Source: Streptomyces sp. WZ-12 (lineage in GTDB: Bacteria > Actinomycetota > Actinomycetes > Streptomycetales > Streptomycetaceae). From it: DNA of 64,000 nt. This document shows positions 1-10,018 of the stretch, in pieces (position 1 is the first letter of the stretch; the number at the start of each line of letters is the position of its first letter). Both the position numbers and the translations under genes were made by a program. A model generated the notes under the pieces. It saw only the letters and a program-made list of their open reading frames with translations, was not told the DNA's origin and did no database searches. Where the stretch lies: positions 5,057,001-5,121,000 of the forward strand of contig NZ_CP118574.1 of NCBI RefSeq assembly GCF_028898845.1, given 5' to 3'.

Positions 1-98
1 CACCTGCCGTGCGCGGGGCCCGGGTTGGCGCGGGACGCTGTGGACAGCGCGCGGCGGCGGGCCCGTATGGTGTTGCGGTGCGAAACGGCCGCGTGGAC

Positions 99-1199
99 AT
101 GACGAGTGGGACGGCGGGTGCGGCCGCGGGCCCGGGCCGGCGCGGCGACGCCGGCCGGCCCACGACGGGACCCGCCGGCACCGCCGGCCCCCCGGCCGCC
201 GCCGGCCGGCGCTGGGACGACTGCGGCCGGAACCGGACCGCGGTCCTGGCCAGCGTGCTGCTCGCCGCCGTCGCCGGGATCTGCGCGAGCACCTGGTACG
301 GCGCCGACGCCGCCTCCTGGTTGGGCGCCGCGGCCGTCGGGTGCGCGGGCGGCGGCGCGGCGCTCACCGCGGCGCCCGGCCGCCGCCCCGTCGGCACCGC
401 CCTGCTGCTGACCGGCGGCACCCTCGGCCTCCTCGCCGCCTGGCAGGCCGCGCCCGGCGCCGCCCGGCTCGCCGCCACCGGACTCACCGCCGCGGCCACC
501 CTGGCGCTGCTCGGCCTCCGCACCCGGCTGGGGCGCGGCGGCCTCACCGGCGCGGCCGCGGTCGCGCTCGCGGTGGCCGGTTGGGAGCTGGCGCTGGCCC
601 TGACCGACCCGGTCCGCACCGGCGTCGTCCTCGGCTTCCTCGCCGTCCTGGCCCTCGGGGCGCTGCCCCGGCTGGCCCTGCGCACGGCCGGACTGACCGG
701 ATGGGACGAGAAGCACGCGGGCGGCACCCCGGTCAGCCGCCACCAGGTGGCCGCCGCGCTGGCCGCCACCCACCAGGGGTTGGCCCCGGCCACGGTGGCG
801 ACGGCCGCCTCCGCCGGCGCGGCCGGCGTCCTCGTCGCGGGCGCGCCCGGCCCCTGGACGGTGCTCACCGCCCTGCTGCTCGCCGTCGTGCTGTTCTCCC
901 GGGCCCGCGCCTACCCCCTGGCCGTGCAGGTCCTCGCCCTGCTCGCCGCCGGAACGGCCGTGTGCGTACGGCTCGTTCTGCTCTGCGCGACGGACGGCGA
1001 CGCCCCGGCGCTCGCCCTGACCGCGCTCGGGCTGCTGGCGGCGCTGCCCCTGGTGGCGCTCGCCGTCCGCCTCCCGGACCCGTTGCGCAACCGGCTGCGG
1101 CGCTGGCTGGACGTGGTGGAGTCGGTGAGCACGGTGGCGCTGATCCCGGTGGGCCTCGGCGCGTTCGGGCTCTACGGGACGCTGCTGGGTGGCGCGTGA
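99..1199 (+). CDS. EccD-like type VII secretion membrane protein
   Basis: Integral membrane protein of about 366 residues with roughly eleven hydrophobic helices. A short polar stretch follows helix 6, and a cytoplasmic-type motif (LFSRARAYPLAVQ) lies between late helices. The ending, RRWLDVVESVSTVALIPVG, resembles the C-terminus of EccD, the channel-forming subunit of ESX/type VII secretion. EccD proteins normally begin with a ubiquitin-like domain. Here the N-terminus is only a short Gly/Pro/Arg-rich tail. The frame is open to the window edge, but GC at third positions drops upstream of the ATG at 99, so I chose that ATG; no good ribosome site is visible. The downstream ATPase gene supports the assignment. 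The family is inferred from topology and motifs, not proven. Confidence 0.6.
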   Translation: MTSGTAGAAAGPGRRGDAGRPTTGPAGTAGPPAAAGRRWDDCGRNRTAVLASVLLAAVAGICASTWYGADAASWLGAAAVGCAGGGAALTAAPGRRPVGTALLLTGGTLGLLAAWQAAPGAARLAATGLTAAATLALLGLRTRLGRGGLTGAAAVALAVAGWELALALTDPVRTGVVLGFLAVLALGALPRLALRTAGLTGWDEKHAGGTPVSRHQVAAALAATHQGLAPATVATAASAGAAGVLVAGAPGPWTVLTALLLAVVLFSRARAYPLAVQVLALLAAGTAVCVRLVLLCATDGDAPALALTALGLLAALPLVALAVRLPDPLRNRLRRWLDVVESVSTVALIPVGLGAFGLYGTLLGGA

Positions 1200-1347
1200 C
1201 GAGGAGAGGCCCGGTGGCGGCGGAGGCGACGGGGAGTTCCTGTGAAGACCAGGCGGCGCGGGAACGTTCCGGCCGGCCGGGGGAGTTGGGAAGGCGGGGG
1301 CGGTGACTGCGGCGAGCACGGAAGGCGTGGGGGGAAGGGTAGTGGAC

Positions 1348-2955
1348 GTGGCGAACGGCAACGGTGCCCCCGCTTCGGGCGGTTCCGGCGGCGGCGACGG
1401 TGCGGGCGGTTCGGCGGCGACGGGTGCGGCGCCGGGCGCGCTGCCCGCCGCGGTGCCGATGCCGCCGGCCGCCCCGGCACCGGGCCCGGCCCCTGCCCCG
1501 GTGCCGACCCGACCGGTGCCGGTCACGGCCGGACCGTCTCCGTTCGATCCGCCGCCGGCGCCGGTGCACCCGTCCCCAGCGGCGCCCGCGCCCGGTCCCG
1601 CGCCCGTCAACCCGGCCGTGGCGCCGGCCAGTTCGGCTCCGGCGGCGACTGTCCCGCTTCCGGCGCCCGCCCCGCAGGTCCCGTCCGCCCCTCCGGTGGC
1701 CCAGGCCCCGGCAGCCGCCCCGCTGCCCCCGGTGGCGCCCGCACCGGCCCCCGGGCCCGCCCCCGGTTCCTACGGGCGCGCCGGGATGCCCGCGCGCACG
1801 CCCGTCTCCGTGCCGTTGCTGCCGCCCGAGTTGGCCGACGGGCAGCCCCGGCCGCGTCGCGGTGACCCGCTGCCCCGGCGCGCCGGCCGGGCCCTGCGCC
1901 GGGTGTTCGCCTCCTCGCCGGCCGCCGAGTCCGCCGCCCTGACCCGGGCCGCGTCCGCCATCCAGCAGCCGGTCTCCAGCGGCCGGCAGATCGCGGTGTC
2001 CAGCATCCGCGGCGGCGCCGGCAAGTCCACCGTCGCCGCCCTGCTCGCGCTGACCTTCGCGCACTACCGCCCCGACCCGGTGCTCGCCGTCGAGGCCGAC
2101 CCGGCGCTGGGCACCCTCCCGCACCGGCTCGGCGCCCGCGAGGTCCGCTGGTCGGGCTCCGACCTCGCGCAGATCCTCGACCCGTCGATGCTGATCACGG
2201 ATCTGACGGGCTATCTCCTCCCGTTCGCCGGCGGCGGCTGGCTGCTGCCCGGCAGCCAGGGCGCCATCGGCACCCGCCTGGACATCGACGCCTACCGCGT
2301 GCTGATGACCTCCCTGCGCCGGCACTTCGCCGCCACGGTGGTGGACTGCGAGACGCTGCCCGCCGAGGTCGCGCGCACCGCGCTGGTGACCACCCAGGCC
2401 CGGGTCCTGGTCACCCCGGCGACCCCGGAGGGCGTGGCCGCCACCCGTTCCGTACTGGACTGGATCGGCGGCCTGCACCCCGGCCTGCTGCCGACCGCGG
2501 TCGTGGTGCTCACCCACTCCTCGCCGGACAGCGGCGTCGACGTCCGCAAGGCCGCCGCGCATCTGGGCGCCGGCGGCGCCGCGGTGCTGCCGCTGCCCTA
2601 CGACCGCCACCTGGCGGCGGGCGGCGCCATCCGCACCGAGCTGCTGGGGGCCCGCACCCGCGAGGCCGCGGCGCGGATCGCGGCCGAGGTCATGCACCGC
2701 GCGGTCTCCCGCGACCCGTCCCGCCGCCAACAGCAACAGCAACAACACCAGCAACCGCAGCAGCACCGACCGGCGCCGCCGCAGCCGCCCACCCAGGGGA
2801 CCGCCCCCTACGCGGCCCCGACCCCGGCGCCGCAGGGCTACCCCCAGCCCCAACAGCCGCCGGTGTCCCCACACCCCCAGATGCCCCCGCACCCCCAGGC
2901 GCCACCCCGGCCCACCGACCCCCGCACCCCGTACGGCGGCGGCACCTCGCACTGA
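1348..2955 (+). CDS. EspI/MinD-like P-loop ATPase with Pro/Ala-rich N-terminus
   Basis: About 535 residues. The first ~190 are low-complexity Pro/Ala/Gly. Next comes a MinD/ParA-type ATPase domain with a Walker A at 2008-2031 reading RGGAGKST: the usual signature lysine (KGGxGK) is Arg. A Walker A'-like [11 protein letters not shown] and a VVDCETL strand follow. The C-terminus is Gln/Pro-rich with a run of six Gln. A disordered Pro-rich head plus a MinD-like domain is the layout of mycobacterial EspI, which sits next to eccD1 in ESX-1; here an EccD-like gene is immediately upstream. Start is uncertain: GTG 1348 has GGAAGG nine bases upstream; GTG 1303 and 1342 are in-frame alternatives. It may energise or regulate secretion (inference). 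Confidence 0.6.
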   Translation: MANGNGAPASGGSGGGDGAGGSAATGAAPGALPAAVPMPPAAPAPGPAPAPVPTRPVPVTAGPSPFDPPPAPVHPSPAAPAPGPAPVNPAVAPASSAPAATVPLPAPAPQVPSAPPVAQAPAAAPLPPVAPAPAPGPAPGSYGRAGMPARTPVSVPLLPPELADGQPRPRRGDPLPRRAGRALRRVFASSPAAESAALTRAASAIQQPVSSGRQIAVSSIRGGAGKSTVAALLALTFAHYRPDPVLAVEADPALGTLPHRLGAREVRWSGSDLAQILDPSMLITDLTGYLLPFAGGGWLLPGSQGAIGTRLDIDAYRVLMTSLRRHFAATVVDCETLPAEVARTALVTTQARVLVTPATPEGVAATRSVLDWIGGLHPGLLPTAVVVLTHSSPDSGVDVRKAAAHLGAGGAAVLPLPYDRHLAAGGAIRTELLGARTREAAARIAAEVMHRAVSRDPSRRQQQQQQHQQPQQHRPAPPQPPTQGTAPYAAPTPAPQGYPQPQQPPVSPHPQMPPHPQAPPRPTDPRTPYGGGTSH

Positions 2956-3216
2956 CCGCGGCTGCCGCCCCCCCGCCCCGACCGCACTCCGATCCCGCCC
3001 ATCGGACGCTCCCCGTCCGCAGCGTGAGACACCGCGTGAGACGACCAGGTCGTCCGTCTACGCTGCCGGCCACCCAGGTAGGGCGAAGCCGGGGCAACCC
3101 CGGCTCCCCGCGACGATGCGGCTGCGGAGCGGGGTCGGCGCAGGGCCTAGACTCCGGTCCGTACAGATCGTGTAAAAGTCGTTTCAAGAAGCGCAGTCAG
3201 GGAGCGAGGGGCGGAC

Positions 3217-3618
3217 GTGCTGGACGCGACCGTACGCACCACCGTCGCCGCGGACTATTTCCAGGGCTACTCGGCCGTCGGGATCATCGCCGTGGTCGGC
3301 GTGCTGTTCGTCGCCGTGGCCTTCGGGGCCGGGCGGCTGCTGCGGCCCGTGGTGCCCACCCCCGAGAAGCTGCTGACGTACGAGTGCGGCGTCGACCCGG
3401 TCGGCGAGGGCTGGGCCCACACCCAGGTCCGCTACTACGTCTACGCCTTCCTCTACGTCGTCTTCGCCGTCGACTCGATCTTCCTCTTCCCCTGGGCGAC
3501 GGTCTTCGCCGCCCCGGGATTCGGCGGTGTGACGCTGGTGGAGATGTTCGTCTTCCTCGGCTTCCTCGCCGTCGGCCTGCTCTACGCGTACAAGAAGGGC
3601 GTCCTGGAATGGACGTGA
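3217..3618 (+). CDS. nuoA: NADH-quinone oxidoreductase subunit A
   Basis: 133-residue NuoA with three membrane helices and the conserved loop [16 protein letters not shown], followed by [22 protein letters not shown]. NuoA sits where the membrane arm meets the connecting module of complex I and shapes the quinone-channel entrance. It starts with GTG at 3217, preceded by a purine-rich GGAGCGAGGGG. It is the first gene of a ten-gene operon; its end overlaps the nuoB ATG (3609). About 260 bp separate it from the upstream ATPase gene; a TAGACT at 3148-3153 could be a -10 box, but no convincing -35 was found. Confidence 0.93.
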   Translation: MLDATVRTTVAADYFQGYSAVGIIAVVGVLFVAVAFGAGRLLRPVVPTPEKLLTYECGVDPVGEGWAHTQVRYYVYAFLYVVFAVDSIFLFPWATVFAAPGFGGVTLVEMFVFLGFLAVGLLYAYKKGVLEWT

Positions 3619-4259
3619 CCCCCGCCCCCACCGGCCCCGAGGCCGCGCCCGGGAGCGCCACCCCCGTGCCCCTGCCGGAGCCCCGGCGCCTCGGCGCGCT
3701 GGCCCGGCTCGCGCCCGAACCCATGAAGGTGGTCCTCAACTGGGGCCGCCGCTACAGCCTGTGGGTCTTCAACTTCGGACTGGCCTGCTGCGCCATCGAG
3801 TTCATCGCCGCGTCCATGGCCCGGCACGACTTCATCCGGCTCGGTGTGATCCCGTTCGCGCCCGGCCCGCGCCAGGCCGACCTGATGGTCGTCTCCGGCA
3901 CCGTCACCGACAAGATGGCGCCCGCGGTCAAGCGGCTCTACGAGCAGATGCCCGAGCCGAAGTACGTCATCTCCTTCGGCGCCTGCTCCAACTGCGGCGG
4001 CCCGTACTGGGACTCGTACTCGGTCACCAAGGGCGTGGACCAGATCATCCCGGTCGACGTGTACGTCCCCGGCTGCCCGCCGCGGCCGGAGGCGCTGCTC
4101 CAGGGCGTCCTCAAGCTCCAGGAGAAGATCGCCCGCGAGTCGCTCGGCGAGCGCTACCCGCGCACCGCCCGGCCGTCCGCCGCCGCCCTCCGCAGCGGCC
4201 TGGTGGCCCCGCCGGCCGCCCCGGCCGCCTCGTCGCACGCGGGGGAGGAGCCCCGATGA
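3609..4259 (+). CDS. nuoB: NADH-quinone oxidoreductase subunit B (N2 cluster)
   Basis: About 216 residues. NuoB carries the terminal iron-sulfur cluster N2, which passes electrons to quinone. All four ligands are present: C60 and C61 (GLACCAIEF), C126 (FGACSNCGG) and C156 (VPGCPPRPE). The N-terminal ~30 residues are a Pro-rich extension and the C-terminal ~30 are Ala/Pro-rich. It begins inside the end of nuoA and ends with the ATGA overlap that starts nuoC, so translation is probably coupled. NuoB normally packs against NuoD, which is not encoded in this operon. Confidence 0.93.
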   Translation: MDVTPAPTGPEAAPGSATPVPLPEPRRLGALARLAPEPMKVVLNWGRRYSLWVFNFGLACCAIEFIAASMARHDFIRLGVIPFAPGPRQADLMVVSGTVTDKMAPAVKRLYEQMPEPKYVISFGACSNCGGPYWDSYSVTKGVDQIIPVDVYVPGCPPRPEALLQGVLKLQEKIARESLGERYPRTARPSAAALRSGLVAPPAAPAASSHAGEEPR

Positions 4260-5425
4260 CGCAGCAGCCGGAACAGCCCGAGCAGCCGGCCGGGGACGTG
4301 ACCGCCGAGCCGGCTCCCGAGCCGGTCGTCGGCTGGCTGCCGGGCCCGGCCGGTGAGCTCTTCGGCGCCGGCGCCACCGCGGAACTCGCCTACGACCTGC
4401 TGACCGTCGACGTCCCGGCCGACGCCTGGACCGCCGCGCTGACCACCGCCCGCGACGCCCTCGGCTGCACCTATTTCGACTGGCTGAGCGCCGTGGACGA
4501 GCCCGGCACCGGCTTCCGGATCTGCGCCCACCTCGTCGACGTGACGCGCCCCGGCGCCGTCCGCCGGCTGGTCGTGCGGACCACGGTGCCGCACGACGCG
4601 CCCGCGCTGCCCACCGCCGTGGGCGTCTTCGCGGGCGCCGGCTGGCACGAGCGGGAGACCCACGAGATGTTCGGCGTGGACTTCACCGGCCATCCGCACC
4701 TGGTGCCGCTGCTGCTGCCGGAGACCTTCGAGGGCCACCCGCTGCGCAAGGACTTCGTGCTGGCGGCGCGGGTCGCCAAGGCGTGGCCCGGCGCCAAGGA
4801 GCCGGGCGAATCCGAGCACGGGGGGCCCAAGCGGCGGCAGATGTTGCCGCCGGGGGTCCCGGACCCCAACGAATGGGGGCCGCTCAAGGGCCAGTTGCCG
4901 GCCGCCCCGGCGCGACCGGCCCGGGGCGCACGGGCGGCCGGTGCCGCCGGCGAGCGCCCGCCCCGGCGCACCCGTTCCGTGAGCGCCGGCTCGGCGAGCC
5001 AGCAGACGGCGGGCACCGAGACGACCGCCGGAGCGGGCACGGGGGCGGACGCCGCGACCGGTGCGCCGGCCGAACGCCCGGCCCGCGCCGCCCGCCCGGA
5101 CCGGCCGCCCCGCCGCAACCGTTCCGTGAGCCAGGGCTCGGCCAGCCAACAGCCGGCGACCGGGACCACCCCCGAGGACCCCGGCCCCGAGGATCTCGCC
5201 TCCAAGGGCCCGGCGCCCAAGGACCCCGCGCCCCCGCGCCCCTCCGACGCGCCCTGGCACCACGCCCGCCCGGCGTTCGACGAGGCCGGGGCGGAGCCGC
5301 AGGACGGCCCCGAGCCGCCGCCGCAGAAGCCCCAGCCCGCACCGGAAGCGTCCCCCCGGCACCCCGGCGACGCCGACCGCACCGACGCCGACCGCACCGA
5401 CGACGAAGGAGGCGACACCCCATGA
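4256..5425 (+). CDS. nuoC: NADH-quinone oxidoreductase subunit C with long disordered tail
   Basis: 389 residues. Residues ~25-170 form the NuoC (30-kDa subunit) fold, with the signature [17 protein letters not shown] and GHPLRKDF. Residues ~190-389 are a Pro/Ala/Arg-rich tail not found in ordinary NuoC. It contains a near-duplicate Arg/Ser motif, [17 protein letters not shown] at ~234-250 and [17 protein letters not shown] at ~283-299, then an acidic Asp/Pro stretch. GC bias and the continuous frame into the nuoH overlap show that the tail is translated. NuoC usually docks on NuoB and NuoD; with no nuoD following, the tail might substitute for or recruit a partner (inference). Start is ATG 4256 in the ATGA overlap with nuoB. 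Confidence 0.88.
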   Translation: MTQQPEQPEQPAGDVTAEPAPEPVVGWLPGPAGELFGAGATAELAYDLLTVDVPADAWTAALTTARDALGCTYFDWLSAVDEPGTGFRICAHLVDVTRPGAVRRLVVRTTVPHDAPALPTAVGVFAGAGWHERETHEMFGVDFTGHPHLVPLLLPETFEGHPLRKDFVLAARVAKAWPGAKEPGESEHGGPKRRQMLPPGVPDPNEWGPLKGQLPAAPARPARGARAAGAAGERPPRRTRSVSAGSASQQTAGTETTAGAGTGADAATGAPAERPARAARPDRPPRRNRSVSQGSASQQPATGTTPEDPGPEDLASKGPAPKDPAPPRPSDAPWHHARPAFDEAGAEPQDGPEPPPQKPQPAPEASPRHPGDADRTDADRTDDEGGDTP

Positions 5426-6387
5426 GCGACACCCTCGCCCTGGTGCTGCGCCTGCTCGCGGTCTTCGTGGTCTTCCTGGTCTTCCCGCTGGTCGTCGGCC
5501 AGACCGAGCACAAGGTCATGGCCCACATGCAGGGCCGCCTCGGCCCCATGTACGCCGGCGGCTTCCACGGCTGGGCCCAACTCGTCGCCGACGGCGTCAA
5601 GTTCGCGCAGAAGGAGGACATCGTCCCGGCCGACGCCGACCGACGGATCTTCCAACTCGCGCCCGCGGTCGCCCTGTTGCCGTACCTGCTGGTCTTGGTC
5701 GCCATCCCCGTCGGGCCGGGCAACGCCGTCGGGCAGGCCCTGGACGCGGGCATCTTCTTCGTGCTCGCCGTCATGGGCGTCGGCGTGCTCGGCTCGCTGA
5801 TGGCGGGCTGGGCGTCGGCCAACAAGTACTCCCTGCTCGGCGGCCTGCGAACGGCCGCGCAACTGCTCGCCTACGAGCTGCCGATGCTGCTGGCCGCCGC
5901 CTCCGTCGCGATGGCCGCCGGCACCCTCTCGCTGCCCGGCATCCTCGATGCCTTCCACTGGTGGTGGGTGCCCTGGCAGCTCATCGGCGGCGTGGTGTTC
6001 TTCACCGCCGGACTCGCCGAGCTCCAGCGGCCCCCGTTCGACATGCCGGTCGCCGACTCCGAGATCATCTTCGGCGCGTACACCGAGTACACCGGCCTGC
6101 GCTTCGCGCTCTTCCTGCTCGCCGAGTACGCCGGCATCGTCGTGCTCAGCGCGCTGACCGCGGTCCTCTTCCTGGGCGGCTGGCACGGCCCGTTCGGCGC
6201 CGACGGCCTGGGCTGGCTGTGGACGCTGGTGAAGACCGTGGGCCTGTGCTTCGTCGTCATCTGGCTGCGGGTCACCTACCCGCGGCTGCGCGAGGACCAG
6301 CTCCAGAAGCTGGCCTGGACGGTCCTGATCCCGCTCGCACTCGCCCAGATCGCCCTCACCGGCGTCATCAAGGTGGTGATCTCCTAG
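5422..6387 (+). CDS. nuoH: NADH-quinone oxidoreductase subunit H
   Basis: 321-residue polytopic membrane protein with about eight helices. NuoH forms the membrane side of the quinone pocket and links it to proton pumping. Conserved features are [20 protein letters not shown] near residue 38 followed by [14 protein letters not shown], and the acidic loop [20 protein letters not shown] with [17 protein letters not shown] 5422 overlaps the nuoC stop as ATGA; a GGAGGCG site precedes it. It directly follows nuoC, where nuoD-E-F-G would lie in a complete operon. Confidence 0.93.
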   Translation: MSDTLALVLRLLAVFVVFLVFPLVVGQTEHKVMAHMQGRLGPMYAGGFHGWAQLVADGVKFAQKEDIVPADADRRIFQLAPAVALLPYLLVLVAIPVGPGNAVGQALDAGIFFVLAVMGVGVLGSLMAGWASANKYSLLGGLRTAAQLLAYELPMLLAAASVAMAAGTLSLPGILDAFHWWWVPWQLIGGVVFFTAGLAELQRPPFDMPVADSEIIFGAYTEYTGLRFALFLLAEYAGIVVLSALTAVLFLGGWHGPFGADGLGWLWTLVKTVGLCFVVIWLRVTYPRLREDQLQKLAWTVLIPLALAQIALTGVIKVVIS

Positions 6388-6389
6388 CC

Positions 6390-6974
6390 ATGGGCATCCC
6401 CGGATCCGGCCTCGCCAAGGGCCTGGCCGTCACGCTCCGCACCATGACGCGGAAGTCCGTCACCGCGCAGTACCCGGACGTCCAGCCCGACCTCGCGCCC
6501 CGCACCCGCGGCGTCATCGGGCTGTTCGAGGAGAACTGCACGGTCTGCATGCTGTGCGCCCGCGAGTGCCCCGACTGGTGCATCTACATCGACTCCCACA
6601 AGGAGACGGTGCCGCCGGCCGCCCCCGGGGGCCGCGAACGCAGCCGGAACGTGCTCGACCGCTTCGCCATCGACTTCGCGCTGTGCATGTACTGCGGGAT
6701 CTGCATCGAGGTCTGCCCCTTCGACGCGCTGTTCTGGTCGCCGGAGTTCGAGTACGCCGAGACCGACATCCGCGAGCTGACCCACGAGCGCGACAAGCTG
6801 CGCGAGTGGATGTGGACGGTGCCCGAGCCGCCCGCGCTGGACCCGGCGGCAGAGGAGCCCAAGGAGATCGCCGCCGCCCGTAAGACCGCGGACAAGCTGG
6901 CCGCCCAACAGGCCGCCGCCGCACAGGAACAGCAGACCACCGCCACCGACACCACCCAAGAGGAGGGAACGTGA
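6390..6974 (+). CDS. nuoI: NADH-quinone oxidoreductase subunit I (2x 4Fe-4S)
   Basis: 194 residues. The two ferredoxin-type motifs for clusters N6a and N6b are complete: C50, C53, C56, C60 ([12 protein letters not shown]) and C99, C102, C105, C109 ([12 protein letters not shown]). NuoI relays electrons towards N2 on NuoB. The C-terminal ~45 residues are Ala/Gln/Thr-rich and probably unstructured. It starts two bases after the nuoH stop and its end overlaps the nuoJ GTG. Retention of all eight cysteines suggests an electron-transferring complex rather than a pure antiporter. Confidence 0.93.
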   Translation: MGIPGSGLAKGLAVTLRTMTRKSVTAQYPDVQPDLAPRTRGVIGLFEENCTVCMLCARECPDWCIYIDSHKETVPPAAPGGRERSRNVLDRFAIDFALCMYCGICIEVCPFDALFWSPEFEYAETDIRELTHERDKLREWMWTVPEPPALDPAAEEPKEIAAARKTADKLAAQQAAAAQEQQTTATDTTQEEGT

Positions 6975-7561
6975 CGCTCGCCGCCGCAAGCCACGGCTTC
7001 CTCTCGCCCACCGGCGTCGAGATCGCCTTCGTCCTCGTCGGCCTCGCCACCCTCGGCGCGGCGCTGGTGACCGTCACCTCCCGGCAGTTGGTGCACGCCG
7101 CGCTGTGGCTGGTGGTCGCCCTCGGCGGGATCGCCGTGGAGTACCTCCTGCTCACCGCCGAGTTCATCGCCTGGGTGCAGGTGCTGATCTATGTCGGGTC
7201 GGTGGTCGTGCTGCTGCTCTTCGGGCTGATGCTCACCAAGGCGCCCATCGGCCCCTCGCCGGACGCCGATTCGGGCAACCGCTGGGCCGCGCTCACCGTG
7301 GCCGGCGCCTCGGCCGCGGCCCTGGTCTGGGTCGTCGTCGACGCCTTCCGCGCCACCTGGATCGACCTCGACGGAGCCGTCCAGGGCTCCCCCGAGGTCT
7401 CCGGGCGCAGCCTGTTCCGCTTCTGGGTGCTGCCCTTCGAGGCACTCTCCGTCCTGCTGCTCGCCGCGCTCGTCGGGGCGATCGTGCTGTCCCGCCGGGG
7501 CGGCGGCGCCAAGGGCGCCGCCGAGAGCTCGGCCCCCGCCGCGGGGGAGGGGCGGCACTGA
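6971..7561 (+). CDS. nuoJ: NADH-quinone oxidoreductase subunit J
   Basis: 196 residues with five predicted membrane helices. It has the NuoJ signature [20 protein letters not shown] followed by a glycine-containing [15 protein letters not shown] helix, the pi-bulge helix that moves during the catalytic cycle. GTG 6971 overlaps the nuoI stop as GTGA, with GAGGGA upstream. A hydrophilic loop separates helices 4 and 5; the C-terminus is Ala/Gly-rich. Confidence 0.9.
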   Translation: MTLAAASHGFLSPTGVEIAFVLVGLATLGAALVTVTSRQLVHAALWLVVALGGIAVEYLLLTAEFIAWVQVLIYVGSVVVLLLFGLMLTKAPIGPSPDADSGNRWAALTVAGASAAALVWVVVDAFRATWIDLDGAVQGSPEVSGRSLFRFWVLPFEALSVLLLAALVGAIVLSRRGGGAKGAAESSAPAAGEGRH

Positions 7562-7938
7562 TGCACCTCGCCTACCCGGCGGTCCTCGCCGTCCTCCTCT
7601 TCTGCACCGGCCTGTACGGCGTGCTCGCGCGCCGCAACGCGATCCTGGTGCTGATGTCCGTCGAGCTGATGCTCAACGCCGTCAACCTCAACCTCGTCGC
7701 CTTCGACGTCTGGCTCCGCGACACCCTGCACGCCGGCCAGGCGCTCACCCTCTTCACCATCGCCGTCGCCGCCGCCGAGATCGGCATCGGGCTGGCGATC
7801 GTGCTGCTCGTCTACCGCAACCGCGGCAGCTCCGACATCGACCGGCTCCGCGACCTCGCCGAGCGGCCGGCCGGCCCGGACACCGCGGACGGATCGGCCG
7901 CGACCCCCTCGGACACCGGGGCGGAGGCCACCGCGTGA
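7561..7938 (+). CDS. nuoK: NADH-quinone oxidoreductase subunit K
   Basis: 125 residues, three membrane helices. The conserved acidic residues lie within the membrane in [16 protein letters not shown] and [14 protein letters not shown]; these glutamates take part in proton transfer in the family. A hydrophilic C-terminal tail of ~30 residues extends beyond the usual ~100-residue length. ATG 7561 shares its A with the nuoJ TGA. Confidence 0.92.
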   Translation: MHLAYPAVLAVLLFCTGLYGVLARRNAILVLMSVELMLNAVNLNLVAFDVWLRDTLHAGQALTLFTIAVAAAEIGIGLAIVLLVYRNRGSSDIDRLRDLAERPAGPDTADGSAATPSDTGAEATA

Positions 7939-10016
7939 CGCTCACGACCACCGCCGTACTCGTACCCCTCCTGCCCTTCCTCGGGGCCGTCGCCGGCCTC
8001 CTCGTGGGGCGCCGCTCGCCCGGCTTCGTCCGCCCGCTGGCGGTGCTGCCGACGCTCGCCGCGGCGGTCCTGACCGTCGCCGTCGCCGTCGGCCAGGGCG
8101 GCGGCCCGGCCACCGACGTCGCCACCCGGCTCACCCCGACCGGCTCGCTCCCCATCGACCTGGCGCTGCACATCGACGGCTTCGCCGCCCTGATCGCCGT
8201 CCTCGTCGGCACCGTGGCGACCTGCGTGCAGATCTACTCCACGGCCTACCTGCGCGACGATCCGCGCTACCCCTCCTACGCCGCGCTGGTCTCGCTCTTC
8301 ACCTCCGCGATGCTGCTGGTCGTCTACACCGGCGACCTGATGGTGCTGCTGGTCGGCTGGGAAGTCATGGGCATCTGCTCGTACTTCCTCGTCGGCCACT
8401 ACTGGGAGACCGAGGCCGCCCGCACCGCCTCCCTCAAGGCGTTCCTCGTCACCAAGCTGGGCGACGTGCCGTTCCTCTTCGGCATCTTCGCGCTGGCCGC
8501 CGACACTGGGACCTTCCGGATCACCGGCATCCTCGGCCACATCGCGCGCGACGGCCTGCACCACCCGACGCTGATCGCGCTGCTGCTGCTGGCCGGCGTC
8601 GCGGGCAAGTCGGCGCAGTTCCCGCTGCACACCTGGCTGCCGGACGCGATGGCCGGCCCGACGCCGGTCTCCGCGCTCATCCACGCCGCGACGATGGTCG
8701 CCGCCGGTGTCTACGTCGTCGCCCGCCTCCTCCCGGTCTTCGCCGCCTCCGCGGCGGCGCTGATCGTGCTCGCCGTCCTGGCCGCGGTGACCATGGTCGG
8801 CTCCGCCCTGGCCGCGCTCGCCCAGGACGACATCAAACGCGTGCTGGCCTACTCCACCGTCGGCCAACTCGGCTACATGACCGGCGCGCTGGCCGTCGGC
8901 GACCGCGGCGCCGCCGTCTTCCACCTGCTCTCGCACGGTGCGTTCAAGGCCCTCCTCTTCCTCGGCGCGGGCGTGGTCATCCACGCCGCCGGCACCAACT
9001 CGCTCTCCGCGATGTCCCGGATGAGCGGCCTGGCCCGCCGCATCCCGGACGCCGCCTGGACGCTGGGCGTCGCCCTGCTCGCCCTCGCCGCGATCCCGCC
9101 GTTCGCCGGCTTCTTCTCCAAGGAGGCCGTGCTGGGCGCCGCCGAGCACGCCGCCACCGGCCACGCGACCGGCATCCCCGGCGCCGCCGGCTGGACCGTG
9201 CTGCTCTCCGGTCTGCTCACCGCCCTCCTCACCGCCGCCTACGCCACCCGACTGTGGCTGCTGACCTTCCACGGCACCGGCCCCGAGGTCCCCGATCGCC
9301 CCCGAGCTCTCGACTCCGATCGAGCAGGAAAGACCCCGTCCCCCCAACCACGCGCCATGACCGGCGTCCTGTGGGTGCTCTTCATCCCCACCGTCGGCCT
9401 CGGACTGGCCACCCCCCTCCTGCCCGCCTGGTTCGACGGGCGCTCGCTCGCCCCGACCACCACCACCGCCGTCCTCGGCACCGGTGTGGCCCTCATCGGC
9501 GGCCTGATGACCTACGCCGCCTGGCGCCATACCCACCCGTCGGCCGCCCGCCGCCCCGCAACGAGCCGCTCCGCGGCGCCCCCTTCGCCCGCCCCCGCCG
9601 CCCGCACCCCCGGGACGGTGGCGCCGCTGGCCGCCGACGCCGCCCCCGCCCTCGCCGAGGAACTGGCCATCGTCAGCCACCCCCCGACCTCCGGCGGCGC
9701 CGCGGACCCGGCCGACCCCGGCCGGCTCCTCCTCGGCCCGCTGCACCGCCACGCCGCCGCCGGCTTCCACCTCGACGCGGTCTACTCCGCGCTGTTCGTC
9801 CGGCCCACCCGGGCGGCCGCGACCCTGGTCCGCTTCCTGGACCGCGCGGTCGTCGACACCTACGTCGCCGGCGCCGGCACCGCCCCCCGCTGGCTGGGTG
9901 CCGCGGTCCGCCGCGCCCAGACCGGGAACGTGCAGACCTACCTCGGGGCGCTGCTGGCCGGCGCGCTCGTCCTGGCCATCGCCGCCGTCCTCGTCGCTAC
10001 GGGCACGGGAGCCTGA
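7935..10016 (+). CDS. nuoL: NADH-quinone oxidoreductase subunit L (antiporter-like)
   Basis: 693-residue antiporter-like subunit of the membrane arm. Conserved features include [38 protein letters not shown] and, near residue 231, [20 protein letters not shown], then a broken helix with [13 protein letters not shown]. Residues ~535-600 form a hydrophilic Ala/Pro/Ser-rich insert before the final helices, which include the lateral-helix region. GTG 7935 overlaps the nuoK stop as GTGA. Confidence 0.93.
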   Translation: MTLTTTAVLVPLLPFLGAVAGLLVGRRSPGFVRPLAVLPTLAAAVLTVAVAVGQGGGPATDVATRLTPTGSLPIDLALHIDGFAALIAVLVGTVATCVQIYSTAYLRDDPRYPSYAALVSLFTSAMLLVVYTGDLMVLLVGWEVMGICSYFLVGHYWETEAARTASLKAFLVTKLGDVPFLFGIFALAADTGTFRITGILGHIARDGLHHPTLIALLLLAGVAGKSAQFPLHTWLPDAMAGPTPVSALIHAATMVAAGVYVVARLLPVFAASAAALIVLAVLAAVTMVGSALAALAQDDIKRVLAYSTVGQLGYMTGALAVGDRGAAVFHLLSHGAFKALLFLGAGVVIHAAGTNSLSAMSRMSGLARRIPDAAWTLGVALLALAAIPPFAGFFSKEAVLGAAEHAATGHATGIPGAAGWTVLLSGLLTALLTAAYATRLWLLTFHGTGPEVPDRPRALDSDRAGKTPSPQPRAMTGVLWVLFIPTVGLGLATPLLPAWFDGRSLAPTTTTAVLGTGVALIGGLMTYAAWRHTHPSAARRPATSRSAAPPSPAPAARTPGTVAPLAADAAPALAEELAIVSHPPTSGGAADPADPGRLLLGPLHRHAAAGFHLDAVYSALFVRPTRAAATLVRFLDRAVVDTYVAGAGTAPRWLGAAVRRAQTGNVQTYLGALLAGALVLAIAAVLVATGTGA

Positions 10017-10018
10017 CC

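Noticed and set aside
865..2952. 695-codon minus-strand frame opposite the EspI-like gene
   Set aside because: Arg/Gly-rich low complexity without start site; the plus-strand frame has a P-loop ATPase domain.
7812..9770. 652-codon frame antisense to nuoL
   Set aside because: Gly/Asp/Val-rich shadow of nuoL; nuoL has clear family motifs.
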